A stretch of 64,000 bases of DNA, from contig OZ234493.1 in the NCBI GenBank assembly GCA_965153455.1, forward strand, positions 35,640,213 through 35,704,212, written 5' to 3'. The translations under genes were made by a program, and so were the position numbers. The notes under the pieces were generated by a model, which was given only the letters and a program-made list of their open reading frames with translations, had not been told where the DNA came from and made no database searches. Position 1 is the stretch's first letter. Each line of letters begins with the position of its first letter. The stretch comes from Sphagnum compactum (lineage: Eukaryota; Bryophyta; Sphagnopsida; Sphagnales). Positions 34,368 through 46,273 of this stretch are shown here, one piece after another.

Positions 34368-34793
34368 ATGAAGGGAGTCGTCGCATTACTGCTGGTTGTG
34401 GCTCTTGTGATCATGGGGGTCGAGAGCCGTCCCTTGTTGAAGGGAACAGAGAAGAACCTGGAGGCTTTCGCAGGGTTGCTGCCGTCTTGTTCTCCAGCTC
34501 CAACTCCAGAACCAGAATACAGTTCACCATCCCCAGTCTACTCTTCACCAACGTATTCCTCTCCATCTCCAACCTATTCCTCTCCTTCTCCAACTTACTC
34601 TTCTCCAACCTACTCTTCCCCATCTCCAACCTATTCTTCTCCAACATACTCTTCCCCTTCTCCAACCTACTCTTCCCCATCTCCAACCTATTCTTCTCCA
34701 ACATACTCTTCCCCATCTCCAACCTACTCTTCTCCCACTTATTCTTCCCCAGCTCCCCCTCCATCCGAATGTCCTCCCCCCTTTAGCTACTAA
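34368..34793 (+). CDS. Secreted Ser-Pro-Tyr repeat wall protein (extensin/AGP-like), copy 2
   Basis: Single-exon gene for about 141 residues. The start at 34368 begins a signal peptide (MKGVVALLLVVALVIMG, then VES); an in-frame ATG at 34308 would add 20 polar residues before it. The mature part starts SRPLLKGTEKNLEAFAG, which lines up with [12 protein letters not shown] of the copy at 14679, so the two genes are paralogues. The repeat domain alternates YSSPSPT and YSSPT units and ends in a Pro-rich tail with one Cys (PPSECPPPFSY). It is shorter than copy 1, with Thr in place of Val in most units. Expected fate, by analogy with plant hydroxyproline-rich glycoproteins, is secretion, proline hydroxylation and deposition in the wall. 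Minus-strand open frames in this stretch are shadows of the repeat. Confidence 0.85.
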   Translation: MKGVVALLLVVALVIMGVESRPLLKGTEKNLEAFAGLLPSCSPAPTPEPEYSSPSPVYSSPTYSSPSPTYSSPSPTYSSPTYSSPSPTYSSPTYSSPSPTYSSPSPTYSSPTYSSPSPTYSSPTYSSPAPPPSECPPPFSY

Positions 34794-37700
34794 AAGTTCC
34801 GAAGATCATCATCTACAGTAGCACCTCTAAGGTACGTTGCAATGCAGTAACTACACTGTTGAGCTGCTCTTCTCGCATGTATCAGGCTGATCTATGGTCC
34901 TTGAACATTTTGTGATCTCATGTACATTCCATGGTTTTTTTGCATTGTATGATCATGAGTCTAGCTAGATACCCACAAGCTAGACTTCTTGTAAAGAAGT
35001 TTCAGAGATCCAGAGCTGCAGCTGCTGCATTAATAAATATTATTGCTTGAGCTGCTTGCTTGCTCGCTTGCTTGTTTGTTGAGGAAGATCTACAACTATA
35101 CTACAAACTGATCAACAGAATTTATGGGCATTTGGGTGAACACTAATATTCTCCTGGGAGATGATCTGGTTGCTATTTGCAGATGGAATCAAAACTGTGG
35201 TGGCCACTGAAGAGAGAATTCATGCATGCACGCGGCAAACAACATATATATATACTACAGTCTACGTCTAGTACTATGAGAACAGCTGGGTGTCATCATG
35301 CGGCACTGCTGTTGACCATGTTACGGAACAGTTTGCAGGGGTTTTTTTTGTGTTTTTGTGTCTTCTTCCGAATAAAAAGGGGATGTCACTTTTGATGGTG
35401 CTGGTGGATGGGATCTCCACATGTTGATGCATGAGGTTGCAGTGGAGAACTGGAGACTTTTACTGCACTAGCGCTGCTCCTCTCAATGCTCATCGTCATC
35501 ATCAACAATATCATCAGAGCATCATCAACATCTTCATCAGATTATTGTTCAGAATTTTAGCTCCAGCAGCAGCAGTACTAGATCAGAATGCTTGCGGCTT
35601 AATCAATCCATTATTAGGAGCTTGTGGAAAAAAAAGTACTACAGTCTAAAGCTTTGATTGATTTTCTTCTTCATGATCTTAAGAGCTATGGTATAAAAGC
35701 TTCATGGGTTGCTAGGCTCTTGATCCATTCCTCTCTAAGGTACACATCATGAAGATATTTTTACTTCACAAAATGGGTTTTTTTGTTTGACCAGTTCCTG
35801 TCCAGAGGTCTTTTCTTCTTTCAAGTTCCTTCTTATAAGACTTTTAGTGGGTGGGTTTGATGTTTTTTTGTCAACATTTTTATGGGGTGGTAAATATTTT
35901 CTTTAGACTTGAACTTGGCTACAAGTGGGATTGATTGCAACACCCCAAATACTGGTGCATTTCAGGACTGGTCAAGTGCTTAGTGATCATGATCAGTGGC
36001 TGTAATATTTTATTGGTGTGTGGCTCCCCCACCCCCCCTCACTCTCAGTTTACCACAAGCTCAGCAGCTTGGCAGTACTCTCTTTTTCTCTTCTTCAATT
36101 CTTCAATTTTTTTGGTGAACAAAAGAAAAGTTTGTCCTATCAACAACAGTTCACAACACTTGAAAACACTTCCGTTAAAACAACAAAGATGGTTCAATTT
36201 GCAGCTCTCAATAACACTATGTAATTTATGATTCTATGTTACAATACTATGGCTACTCATGGTCCCAAACAGAAGTACTATTCCAAGTTAAGATTGAGAG
36301 AATGAGGCTGGTCTTATAACTGTTTTTTCTCCTTGAGAATCCTGCATGCTCACTACCTAGCAAAGAATTTTCTTAATGTTGCTTTTGCTTGAACTATATA
36401 ATGAACCCATCCACCCAGCTTCTTCCAGGTTTGCTTGCAGGATCAATATTGCCATGTGCTGCATACATGTACATATGCTTGATGATGATGCTTCTTTGTT
36501 GTAAAGTTTGCTGCTTCTTTGTTGTTTCATTGTTCCCTGTAGCAGCAAAATTGACAACAGATTACATTCTCAAATGCAGCAACATTGGGATTCAACTCTG
36601 TGTTGACAACATTTGAACCTACATTAATTGAACTCTATAATGTTTAATTTCCAAGGTCTTGAAATCTCATGTGCATTGTTGACATAGTAGCTTGTGCTTC
36701 AGTAAAAAAACTAAGTATGCAAAGTCAGATTTGGAAATTACTCTGAAAGGCTTGAGTCAAATCCTGAATGCAACCAAGCCCCACTAATATAAGCAAAAAA
36801 AAAAAAACCTTTGACAAGTATTCTAGATAAACATGCTTTAAACCCTAGAATCGCAAAATCAGTCAAGAGAATTTTTATGCTTGTGTAGAATTCATGATTC
36901 AAGTTCATAGAATTGGGGGAATTTTGTTGTCCAATTTCTCCTTTTGCATGCACAAATTGATCAGAATTTATCCAATTCCATCTCTACCCATTGTTGGAAC
37001 TGTTATTAGAAACTGAAACAAACCCCCAGCAGTTATCAGGGCAGTTCTCTTAAGAGTCACAACTGTGGGTTTCAGTAAATATAAAAAGAACTGGTTCTGA
37101 TATATATGAGCACAAATTTTTCTCAAAAAATTTGAAAAAATCCAAATAACTGACAATAACACCTGTTAGACCCAACGGTCTCTAATTATTAGCTCCTTTC
37201 CAGGGTTTTCTTTTTGGTGAATTTTTTGCCAAAAAAAATCATCCAGTGTGCCTCATATAAAAGGATATATAATTCTGTGAAATGTTTTGCCAAAGTTGTT
37301 GCCAGATTTTGACTATAAATGTTTTTTGGAAATCACCATGTTTTGACAATAGGGCTTCCTTTTAGGGTTGCCAAAATATATAACAGGATTTTTTAAAAAT
37401 CTACTTTCCTCTTTAACCTGTAGCCAAATTTGGCTAATTCACAAGATCACCAGTGTGGTTACAAAACAAAAATTGAGAAAGAAAAAAAAAAAACCCCTGG
37501 ACCCCATGCAAAGACCGAATTTTTGGCAACATTTTGACAATGAAAAAAAAAAAATTGCATTGAATGCAAACTCCATGATTGACTGGTCCAGCAAACAGGA
37601 CATCAGATGAGACTGTTCTTACATGCTTTGATAATAGAACTGCAATCTGCTACAACTTGCTTACTGGATACTTATTACATCCCTTACATAACCACCCAAA

Positions 37701-38811
37701 GTGTTATGTAACTCACTTATACTCTATGCTGCTGTTGTGTGTGGCTTAAGATTCAGACTTCAGACTGTTCTGACAGGCTTCTCAGATCTGTCTTGCCTTC
37801 AAAAACCTTGTATTCAATTGCATTCTGTATTTGTGAAGTTTGCACTCAAAACATTGTGTACCAACTTTTACTACTCGAGCCTTCCCTCCCCTGTGAAAAT
37901 CAAATAAAAATTAAGCATAAAAATAATTTGTCATTTTATGAAACTTGATCCATAAAATCCTATGTGTTGTAGGGGAAAAGCCCTGGCCTCATGGATTTCA
38001 CATTTTCATCCCTGTGTTAACCAAAGCTGGTTACCACAGGTTCACTTTTTTTTCCCTTGCTCAACCTTGATCCCACTTTTTTTTTGGTTTGAACTTCCTT
38101 TCCCTCAACACCCACTTACCTATAATTTATTTTATTTTAAAAAAATTTCCCCCACTCCTCACCTAGTCTCTCCTACTCACCTACACGCCCACCCATTTAC
38201 CTACTTATCTATCCACCTATTTACCAATGATCTCAACTAAAAATAAATTCTAATTTACCAAGTATTTGTCCTTGCCCTTTCACCTTCCTCCCTACTAGCT
38301 ATTGAAGTAGGTACCTATCGAACCCCACTTACCTAGTTTCACTTACCTCCCTAGTTGTCTTTCCAACCACCTTGCAACTATTGAAAACAATGATGAAAAA
38401 AACAAATTGACAATATTACAAAGACCTTGGAATTGTTTGTACTCAAGCAATATTTAAGGTCATAACTAAATTTGTTTTCAACATTTGTATGAAATATTGC
38501 ATAAACTGCAATATTTTCAAGTGGGTATTTCATATATTCCTTGGATTGGAACATTGTGTTTAAACTATCCTTGGGTACTATTACACAAACTTTTTTTTAA
38601 ATCCTAAACATTGTATGCAATGCCCTCTTGTCAGTATTTCATATATGCCTTGGGTTGGGAGGGGATTTTTTTATTGTCATGAGGGTATTACATAAACCAT
38701 GAAAATATATAGTGAATATATATTATTTATATGTGAATATTAAATTGGAGGCTACCATATAAGATATTAATTGCATGCAATGGTGGTTTTGCACAAATGT
38801 GGGGCTCAATA
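34794..38811. other. 3' flank of wall-protein gene and intergenic DNA
   Basis: No gene is supported. The first few hundred bases are probably the 3' UTR. About 37190-37580 is a copy of a dispersed repeat also seen near 32490-32780; it includes the 14-bp palindrome AGCCAAATTTGGCT (37422-37435). About 38130-38360 is pyrimidine-rich with many CCTA/CCCA repeats. Confidence 0.5.
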
Positions 38812-39019
38812 CATTAGAAGAAAACTATCATTTTGCAACTGTCATATGCAACTAATTTTTAGTTGCATGTGACACATGCAACTGATTTTTGGTTTAGTTG
38901 CATAAAACAAGTCACATGCGACATTTAGTTGCATGCAACATATTGTACATACGACATACATATAGTATGTTTATATTTTTCATCCATTCATATTCATACA
39001 ACAATTTGCATATGCAATT

Positions 39020-39173
39020 CATTATTACAAAATGTGGGTGCAATTCACTAATCCTCGTTCACTAGATTAGTGAATTCATTATATCCCCATTAGGTCCTGT
39101 TCACTATAACTAGTGAATTCACTGAAAATTGAATGAAATCACTTGGCATATAAGGACATCTTTTATTATAGTG
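39020..39173. mobile_element. CACTA-type MITE, copy B, nested in CACTA-1
   Basis: 154 bp, the same length as copy C. Ends are CATTATTACAAAATGTGGG and, at the right, TTTTATTATAGTG; both carry C-to-T type decay compared with copy C. The core GTGAATTCACTGAAAATTGA is shared. Flanking triplets are ATT and ACT, so the target duplication, if any, has one change. Confidence 0.75.
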
Positions 39174-39630
39174 ACTACACGTGCAACTAAATGATTTTTT
39201 TTATGACACATGTTCATTTAAAATTCAATCATTTAATGACAAGTGACATTTGAAGCCCATTTCACATTTATTATTCAAATTAATTAAACAAATCTAGGTC
39301 GTTTGATATAAGGTTTATAAAATGTTGACATGTGGCACCTAAATAAGTAAGTAAATAAATAAATAGGCCTAGGTAGGTGGGTAGGTGGCCTAAATAAGTG
39401 GGCTAACAAATGAGTGGGCCTGAGTAGTTATGTGTCTTAATTCAAAAGGTAAATTTACAACTTTTTATTAAAGAAAATTTGGGTTTAACATGTAAGGTCA
39501 AACATTATTTTTCATTCATCTCAATTACCACTTGTTCTTTGAAGTAAGGCACTGGGACATAAATAGTTTACAAGCTTCAAAACTATGACAACCAGTATGG
39601 GATAAAGATTATAGTTACATTTTAGTTGCA

Positions 39631-41030
39631 ATTTGGTTTAGGTTAATAAAACCAGTTTGTGATTTGAAGCTCAAGCTTTTTGGTCATTATCTATTGTCTT
39701 TGAGCCTCAAAAAGATTTTGTATTTTTACATCTAATGCATCCAAAGCCACATAAATCATTCAAATTGGTTTTGAATTGAACAAAATATGTTTTTATGAAA
39801 TGAAGGGGGTCATGTTTGGTTTAAGTTGATAAAACCAATTTACAATTTGAAGCTCAAGATATTTGGTCATTGGTTTGTTGTCTTTGAACCTCAAAAAGAT
39901 TTTGTATTTCTACACCTAACACATCCAAAATTATGAAAATCACTTAAATTGGTTTTGAAATGAGCAAGATATCTTCGTCTGAAGTGAAGGGGGTCTTTCT
40001 TTGGTTTACATTAATAAAACCAGTTTGTGATTTGAAGTTCATGATTTTTGGTCATTGCTTTGGGTGTAAGCAAGGTATTTTGTACATATTTACCACCTTG
40101 TTTTCTACTTGAAAACACCCAAAAAATGGTTTTAAAAACTTATAACCTTCATCTAGCATTCCAACACAAATGAAATTTTTAGTTTTTTTCATGGGCATCT
40201 CTAACCTCCTTCTAACTTCTCAAAGCAATTTGTGTCATATTGTTTAGATTTGAAAAAGTACCCCAAAAGTATCCCCAACAATTTTGTCATTTTTTAAAGG
40301 TTGGGGATGATTTTAGTTATGAAAACAAATTCCATCTACCAAAAAATATATATTGGAATATTCACCACATCAATATTGAGGTGCATATAAAAAAACCAAA
40401 CATTTGCAAAAATAATTTTCCTAGTTTCAAATACTTGAATTTTATTTTTAGTTCCAATTCAGTACTTGCAAGTAATGTTAAAAAAACATGATAATAACAA
40501 TTTAACTTTTCAAATTCATGCAAACACAAGTTAAGAAATAATGTACCAAAAATTAATGTTATTATCTTTATAAAATCATCTATTTATTAATCCTTTTCTA
40601 TAGGGACCCCATAATTTTTTCTTACACTAATTTTTTTGGTATACTTTATCATGTTTTCATCCCTTTGTTATCTTTGAACCTCAAAAAGATTTTGTAATTG
40701 CACACTTAGTGCATTCAAGCCACAAAAATCACTTGAAATGAACAAGATATGGTTTTCTAAAAAGAATGGGGTCATTGTTTTATTGTTTTTGAGCTTCAAA
40801 ACGATTTTGTAGTTGTACACTTAGCGCATTCAAAGACACAAAAATCACTTAAATCAGTTTTGAAATGAGCAAAATATGTTTTTCTGAAGTGAAGGTGGTC
40901 ATTATTCTATGTTTTTGAGCTTCAAAACAATTTTGTAGTCATACATTTAGCGCATTCAAAGCCACAAAAATCACTCAAATTAGTTTTGAAATGAATAAGA
41001 TATGTTTTTTTGAAGTGAAAGGGTAATTGT
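39631..41030. repeat. Internal repeats of CACTA-1, about 180-bp and 125-bp units
   Basis: A unit beginning TTGGTTTARGTTRATAAAAC, followed by TTTGAAGCTCAAGMT and AACCTCAAAAAGATTTTGTA, and ending GAAGTGAAGGGGGTC, starts near 39631, 39812 and 40000 (the third is cut short). Shortened units lacking the first part recur near 40665, 40778 and 40905. The copies differ by about one base in six to ten. Confidence 0.75.
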
Positions 41031-41303
41031 TTAGTTTAAGCAACCAAATTGAATTTTGGAGCTCAAGTTTTTTTGTAATGTATTTGTATAAAATCAAATG
41101 TATATTGTATGTATAATAACATATAATCAAAATGTAAAACTCATCCATTTTGAAGGATGAAGGAAAAACCAATTGCAACATAGTTACAAAAATGACCGAA
41201 AATCATCTAAAATTCAAATGTAGTTGCACACACAACCACTTGAATTGTGTGTGACAACCAATTGCAAATGGATTGGTTGCAAAAAACATGATTTCTTCTA
41301 GTG

Positions 41304-44279
41304 ATAGTTCAAAATTTCAGTTTAATATTTGGAATATGCAATTGTAATTAAAGATGCATATAATTTAACAAACAACTATAGTTTAAAACAAGTAAAAAAA
41401 CTTCAACAAAGTTTTGGAATGATAATGAAATGCCTCCACCATTCATTAAATATTCCATTAAAGATGAGCTTCTTTTGCAATAATTCATGCATGCCCAATG
41501 TATTATGTAAATAAAATTTCAAAAAAAAACAATAAAATAGGCTTTCAAAAAAAAACCAAAAAATGAAAGACAAGAAAACAAGCTTTCAAAAAGAAAAAAG
41601 AAAAGCCAATAAAACAAGCTTTCAAGGAAAATAAGAAAAGATTAAGCTTTAAAGAAAAGAAGAAAGAATAATAAAACAAGTTTTCAAGAATTTTTTTTTT
41701 AATCTCTTTTTTTTTTTTAAAAACAAGAAAAAAACTTTCAAGAAGAAAAAAGGAAGAGTAAGAAAAAACAAAAAAAATTAGAAGGGAAAAAAACAATGAT
41801 AAATAAAAACAGTAAGGAGGGGTAGGTAGGGGGGCGGGGGGTAAATCTTGTTGTACATTTATCTCGTGTTGGGTTTCTTAATTATTCTTGTGCATAAACT
41901 TTTAAAAGCTCAAACATCCACTTCAAATTTTCAATCTCATTTGTGAAAACACAATTTTTTGACTTGGACACATTTGTGCAAAAACTTGCAAAAACTCGAG
42001 CTTGGATGTTTTGGCTTTCCAATCACATATGCAAATTGTAAACACGTACTGGTTTCTAGATTATTTTGTGCATAAACTAGGGTTGTTGTTTTCTAAATAA
42101 ATAAAATGGTTGTTGTTTTTTAAGCTCATAATATAGTTGCTCTTTGCATTTGCTAAACCCATAAACCCATAAATACGGTTGTTATTTTCTTACATTTGTT
42201 AAATGTGATGAACTTACTCATTGTGTTCATTAACTCCATGTGTTGGCAATTTGGCTAAGGGCATAAACATGGTAATGTATGCTAGTCAAAAACATTTGTT
42301 GGTTTTTGGAAAGTATCCATAAAGTATATTTTAATATATTGAATCCATAAATATTATTTAATTCAATGATCAACAATATGAAGTTCTTTGACTTCATTGC
42401 ATAATATTGAAGAACCACATGTTTTCATATGCATTTAAATACATTTTTTGAGATGTAAATACTACAAGGGCATATTCACAATCAGGGTACCACTTTTTCA
42501 CCACAAGACTCAAGTATTTTGTTTTTGCTATCTTCCAATACAAAATCTAAATGGAATAAATTTAAATGAGAGATATTGGATAATTCAAATTATGATAATT
42601 TTCATGGTGGTGGTGGTTTTTCACATGTGTATGTAATTATGCACAAATATATTTGTTAATATAAAACTTAAATGAATGCATAAGTTTTAATATACAACTT
42701 AACATGTTTCCTTGCATGAAAATTTCCTACATTTTTTGCCAGCACATTGGGCCACAAATTCTAAACCTAATGAATAGAAAAAATCAACCAAATGGAAAAA
42801 ACAAAATCATTTTGCTTCTAGCCCTTTCAAAATGGATTTTGTAGCGTTCAAAATTCTTATATCCTACATTATTTAATCAAATGCATTATATGAACATTGC
42901 CAAACATAGATGTATGCATTACTTATCCATGAAAGAAAACTAAAGTCAATTGCATTATTTAATACATTCCTTTCGATTCCTTTAATATGAAAATTACAAT
43001 TAAGACAAGGATTCAAATTGTTTAAAAAGACTCAAAAGGACATCAATATTATATCCAATCTATTCTTGGTGTTTTTTGTTAGATTGACATGACATCATTC
43101 TAGTAATAGTCATATAAAATTCACTATAATCATGAAATAATAAATGTAATAAAAATCCAAAATAGTCCTTTGAAGTCCTTTTTTTTTGTTAAATTGTCCT
43201 TTTGGGTACCTTGATTGTGAATATGCCGAGAAAATATGTTTCATAGTTCAACAAAATAAAATTACAAATACATGAAAAAAAGACATCAAGTATAATAATT
43301 ATTACCCCAAGCTAATGGATGCACATGCAAAGATTTTGGGTGCACCCATCCAATTGATGGGTTGTTTTAAAATCTACCCATTTATTTGTTGGGTTTTTCC
43401 TCAAAATATGAATGTTGGGTAATTGTTTTAATCAAGCCTCTATATCTCTTTTTTTTGGGTTGTCACTTGCCTTTTTGTATCATGAGATTGATGCAGTTTT
43501 TTCTTATCAAGAATGACACGAGTTTTTGTTGTGTGTTTTTGCTTTAATCTTGTTTCATTGACATGGCAGGCTGATTATGCAAAGGGTTTCTTGACAACTC
43601 ATCACTCAAACATTTGCTGATAACATCAACAAAACTAGCTAAGGTTTGGATCTTAGATTTATTTCATTAGTACAAGCTTTTAATTAGCTCATCCATTTGG
43701 TTCATGCACTTTGAATGTTTAAAATGCAAACCATGTAAAGTTTGTAGATCTTTAGTTGGCGCACCCATAGGTTTTTATATCATTCAAAATGGATGAAAAG
43801 TGAAAAAGATATGGGGTTTGAAATTAGAGAAGGTCTAGAGTTTTATCTTCAAAAAATGTGAAACAAAATATCACAATTTTTTCTTTCCTTCTTGTGTTTT
43901 CTTCCTTTCTCCAAGTTGTTTTTGGTATTTAAAAAATATTTATAGTCCTCCAATTTGCACTTCCAATGATATGAAAATTGCCCAATTCGGTTAAAAGATG
44001 AAGAAAATATGGGATTTGAAATTAGAGAGGGTAGATTAAAGCTTTTTTTTCAAAAACTTTTAAACGAAATATCACAGTCCTTTCCATTATCTTCTTTTTT
44101 CTTCTTCCTTGTTCCTTTTCTTTTAATGTTTAAAGAACATTTGTAGTCTTCCAATTTGCATTTCCAATGACATAAAAATTGCTCAATTTGGTTTAAGGAT
44201 GAAGAAGATACTATAAAGTGTTATGTGTAGGCTTGTGTTTAGTGTTGGGTGGTTCTATCATATCACATCCTTTGTCTCA
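41304..44279. other. AT-rich intergenic DNA, no gene
   Basis: About 41520-41800 is A-rich with an imperfect AATAAAACAAGCTTTCAAGA repeat, which gives a Phe/Lys-rich open frame on the minus strand that is not a gene. The remainder shows no coding signal until the tandem repeat at 43730. Confidence 0.55.
43730..44215. repeat. Tandem repeat, about 205-bp unit, just over 2 copies
   Basis: GATATGGGRTTTGAAATTAG starts near 43810 and again near 44008. Each copy is followed by a CAAAAAMTTTTAAACRAAAT-like block, a TTCTTCCTT pyrimidine stretch, and CCAATTTGCAYTTCCAATGA. Confidence 0.75.
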
Positions 44280-45808
44280 TGTAGAAAAACATTGTCGCAT
44301 ATTACACAATAAAACACTTATTTAGTTATTACCTACTACCTACTACTTAACATATCTAATAAATTAATTACATAGCCTACCTAGAATTAAGTAATAATTA
44401 ATATAAAAACACTATCACATATCAACACAATAAAATGTTTACTACATATGTAGTCCAAATAAATATTCACTACTACAAAATGTGGGTGTAGTTCACTAGT
44501 CCCCATTTACTAGACCAATGAATTCATTGCTTCTTCACTGGTCCCCGGTCACTACAACCAGTGAATTCACTCAAAATCTAGTGAAATCACTTGGCATACA
44601 GGGACACCTTTTGTTGTAGTGATTATTTACTACATATCCTACTTACTAAAGTTATTACTTATAACCTATTACTTAACTTACATAATTAATCGATTACCCT
44701 ACTACCTAACCTATTTAATAAATTAATTACATGGCCAAATGCACTTGACTAATGATTTTTGTGTGGAATTTGTAGTGATTTAATATCCAAAACAATCGTC
44801 ATTATAACCAACCTTTTTTCTCCTAACTCTACATATATAACCCCTAGTTAAATTAAAATTTAAAGGTGTTAACATTAGTTTTTTTGGAGATTTTCAATAA
44901 CTGAAATTTGATTGATATTTTTAAAAAGTCATTAGATTTTTATACATGGTTCAAATAGGTAGCCAAAAATATAAAGATGTTTAAAAATTTATTTTCATTA
45001 TGACTTTAAATAACCAAATTTAACTAATTTATCTTTTTGTGGAACAATAGTATTTTAGCTCCAACACAAAATTAACAACTTGAAATGAAGTGCACTTTCA
45101 AGTAAAGTGTAAAAACCTTATCCAACTTAAATGGCAATTGTAATGATTGTTTAGATTCAATCAAAATAACTTTAAAAAAATCAAATCACTAATCCAACAA
45201 TTTGTTTTAATGTTTTAAAAGAATCATGTTCACACCTACACAAAACTTTATTATGCTAAAAATTGCAAATTATGGTGAATCATTTCTACCATCTTGATTG
45301 GTCTAGGATGAAATTTTCACAAACCTACAAAACCTTGTTACTCATCTAACATTTAGTTCATTCAAAAACACTAAGGAAAAAATGTAAACTTTTAAATCTT
45401 GTAATTTCATTTGTCAACTCTTTTTTTTTTCACATTTCATTACTTGTATATTTATAACTAAGATCTATAATCGCAATTCAAGTTGAATAAAATGCCATGT
45501 GGCATCTAATGGTCCATGAACCACACCATGAATCGCAAAAATAACTACATTTTCATCTTTTTTTTCCCAACCACTAAAAATGGATGATATATGTGCACTT
45601 TTCATCTTCATTTTCATCCAAATTGATATTATGTTTAACCCATAGTTGCATGTGCAATTTTAAATCACTTTGTAGTTGAATATGCAACTATAAATCGTTT
45701 GAATTACCATGTGCCATGGAGGATAATCGTATGGATAGTTGCAAAAATGATTGATTTGGACACAAGCTGCAAACAAATGGGTTGGAATGGATATGATTAT
45801 TTGTAGTG
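44280..45808. mobile_element. CACTA-type fragment related to CACTA-2 (right part)
   Basis: Sequence from about 44280 to the right end parallels 51715-52509 of CACTA-2: shared blocks include TTAATTACATAG followed by YCTACYTA, TTCATTCAAAAAMRCTAAGG, AAGTTGAATAARATGCCA, AACTACATTTTCATCT, and GATTTGGACAYAAGYTGCAAA. The right end, reversed, is CACTACAAATAATCATATCC, followed by TTT (45809-45811). A matching left end preceded by TTT was not found, so the left side is lost or unrecognised. Copy C of the MITE is inserted at 44468-44621. Confidence 0.6.
44468..44621. mobile_element. CACTA-type MITE, copy C (best preserved)
   Basis: 154 bp with ends CACTACTACAAAATGTGG and, reversed, CACTACAACAAAAGGTGTCC. 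The flanking triplet is ATT on both sides (44465-44467 and 44622-44624). The inside holds several inverted GTGAATTCAC / CACTAGT motifs. It has no coding capacity. It sits inside the CACTA fragment at 44280-45808. Confidence 0.8.
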
Positions 45809-46273
45809 TTTGAAGTTCATATATGGTTTTGTGGAGTTTAATTATGATTCCTATATATTTTTTGAAAATTCTCATGAAGATTAGATTTGCATCCAAGGTT
45901 GTCTTGTTTTAGGAGACACTTGTTAATGCCATTAACATATGTTACCCACATCAAGTAAATGTTTGTAAGCTTTTATCATATGCATTGGAAGCTACAATGA
46001 AAATAATTATGTGCATGCAAAAATAGTGTGTTGCAAGAAATGTCATTTAGCCACCATTGCAGTGTGGTACATTCAAATAAGAATTGACCATGTTGTAATG
46101 TCGCATGGCTATTGAGGTATTGAAAGTACTACAACCATTCCTTTCACTTGTGCCCACTTTTTCACGAAAGAAAACACACAACATAATTGCTTTAATGCTT
46201 GATTTGAGGTTCAAAGGGTTGTAAATTGTGACCAAATACTTCAATAGTTCAAACATTCTTCTAGAGATGGTGG
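45809..46273. other. Intergenic DNA between CACTA fragment and hAT relic
   Basis: Probably the decayed 5' part of the hAT element; no intact frame or terminal repeat could be assigned. Confidence 0.35.

Larger units (their letters stand above)
38812..41303. mobile_element. Non-autonomous CACTA-type DNA transposon, 2.49 kb (CACTA-1)
   Basis: The left end reads CATTAGAAGAAAACTATC and the right end, reversed, CACTAGAAGAAATCATG; the first 28 bases of the two ends agree at about 21 positions, including TTTTGCAAC. The flanking 3 bases are ATA on both sides (38809-38811 and 41304-41306), the 3-bp duplication typical of CACTA elements. Subterminal regions hold many TTGCATGTGAC/AGTTGCA motifs in both orientations. 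The interior has repeats (listed separately) and a nested MITE at 39020-39173; no transposase frame is seen, so it would depend on a partner element. Confidence 0.75.

Noticed and set aside
34411-34764. Open frame on the minus strand (Leu/Glu/Lys-rich repeats) over the second wall-protein gene
   Set aside because: Same artefact of a repetitive coding sequence.
41545-41796. Phe/Lys-rich open frame on the minus strand
   Set aside because: Arises from A-rich low-complexity DNA.
43115-43135. CACTATAATCATGAA as the left end of the CACTA fragment at 44280-45808
   Set aside because: The preceding triplet is ATT, not the TTT found at the right border, and the match to the right terminus is weak.
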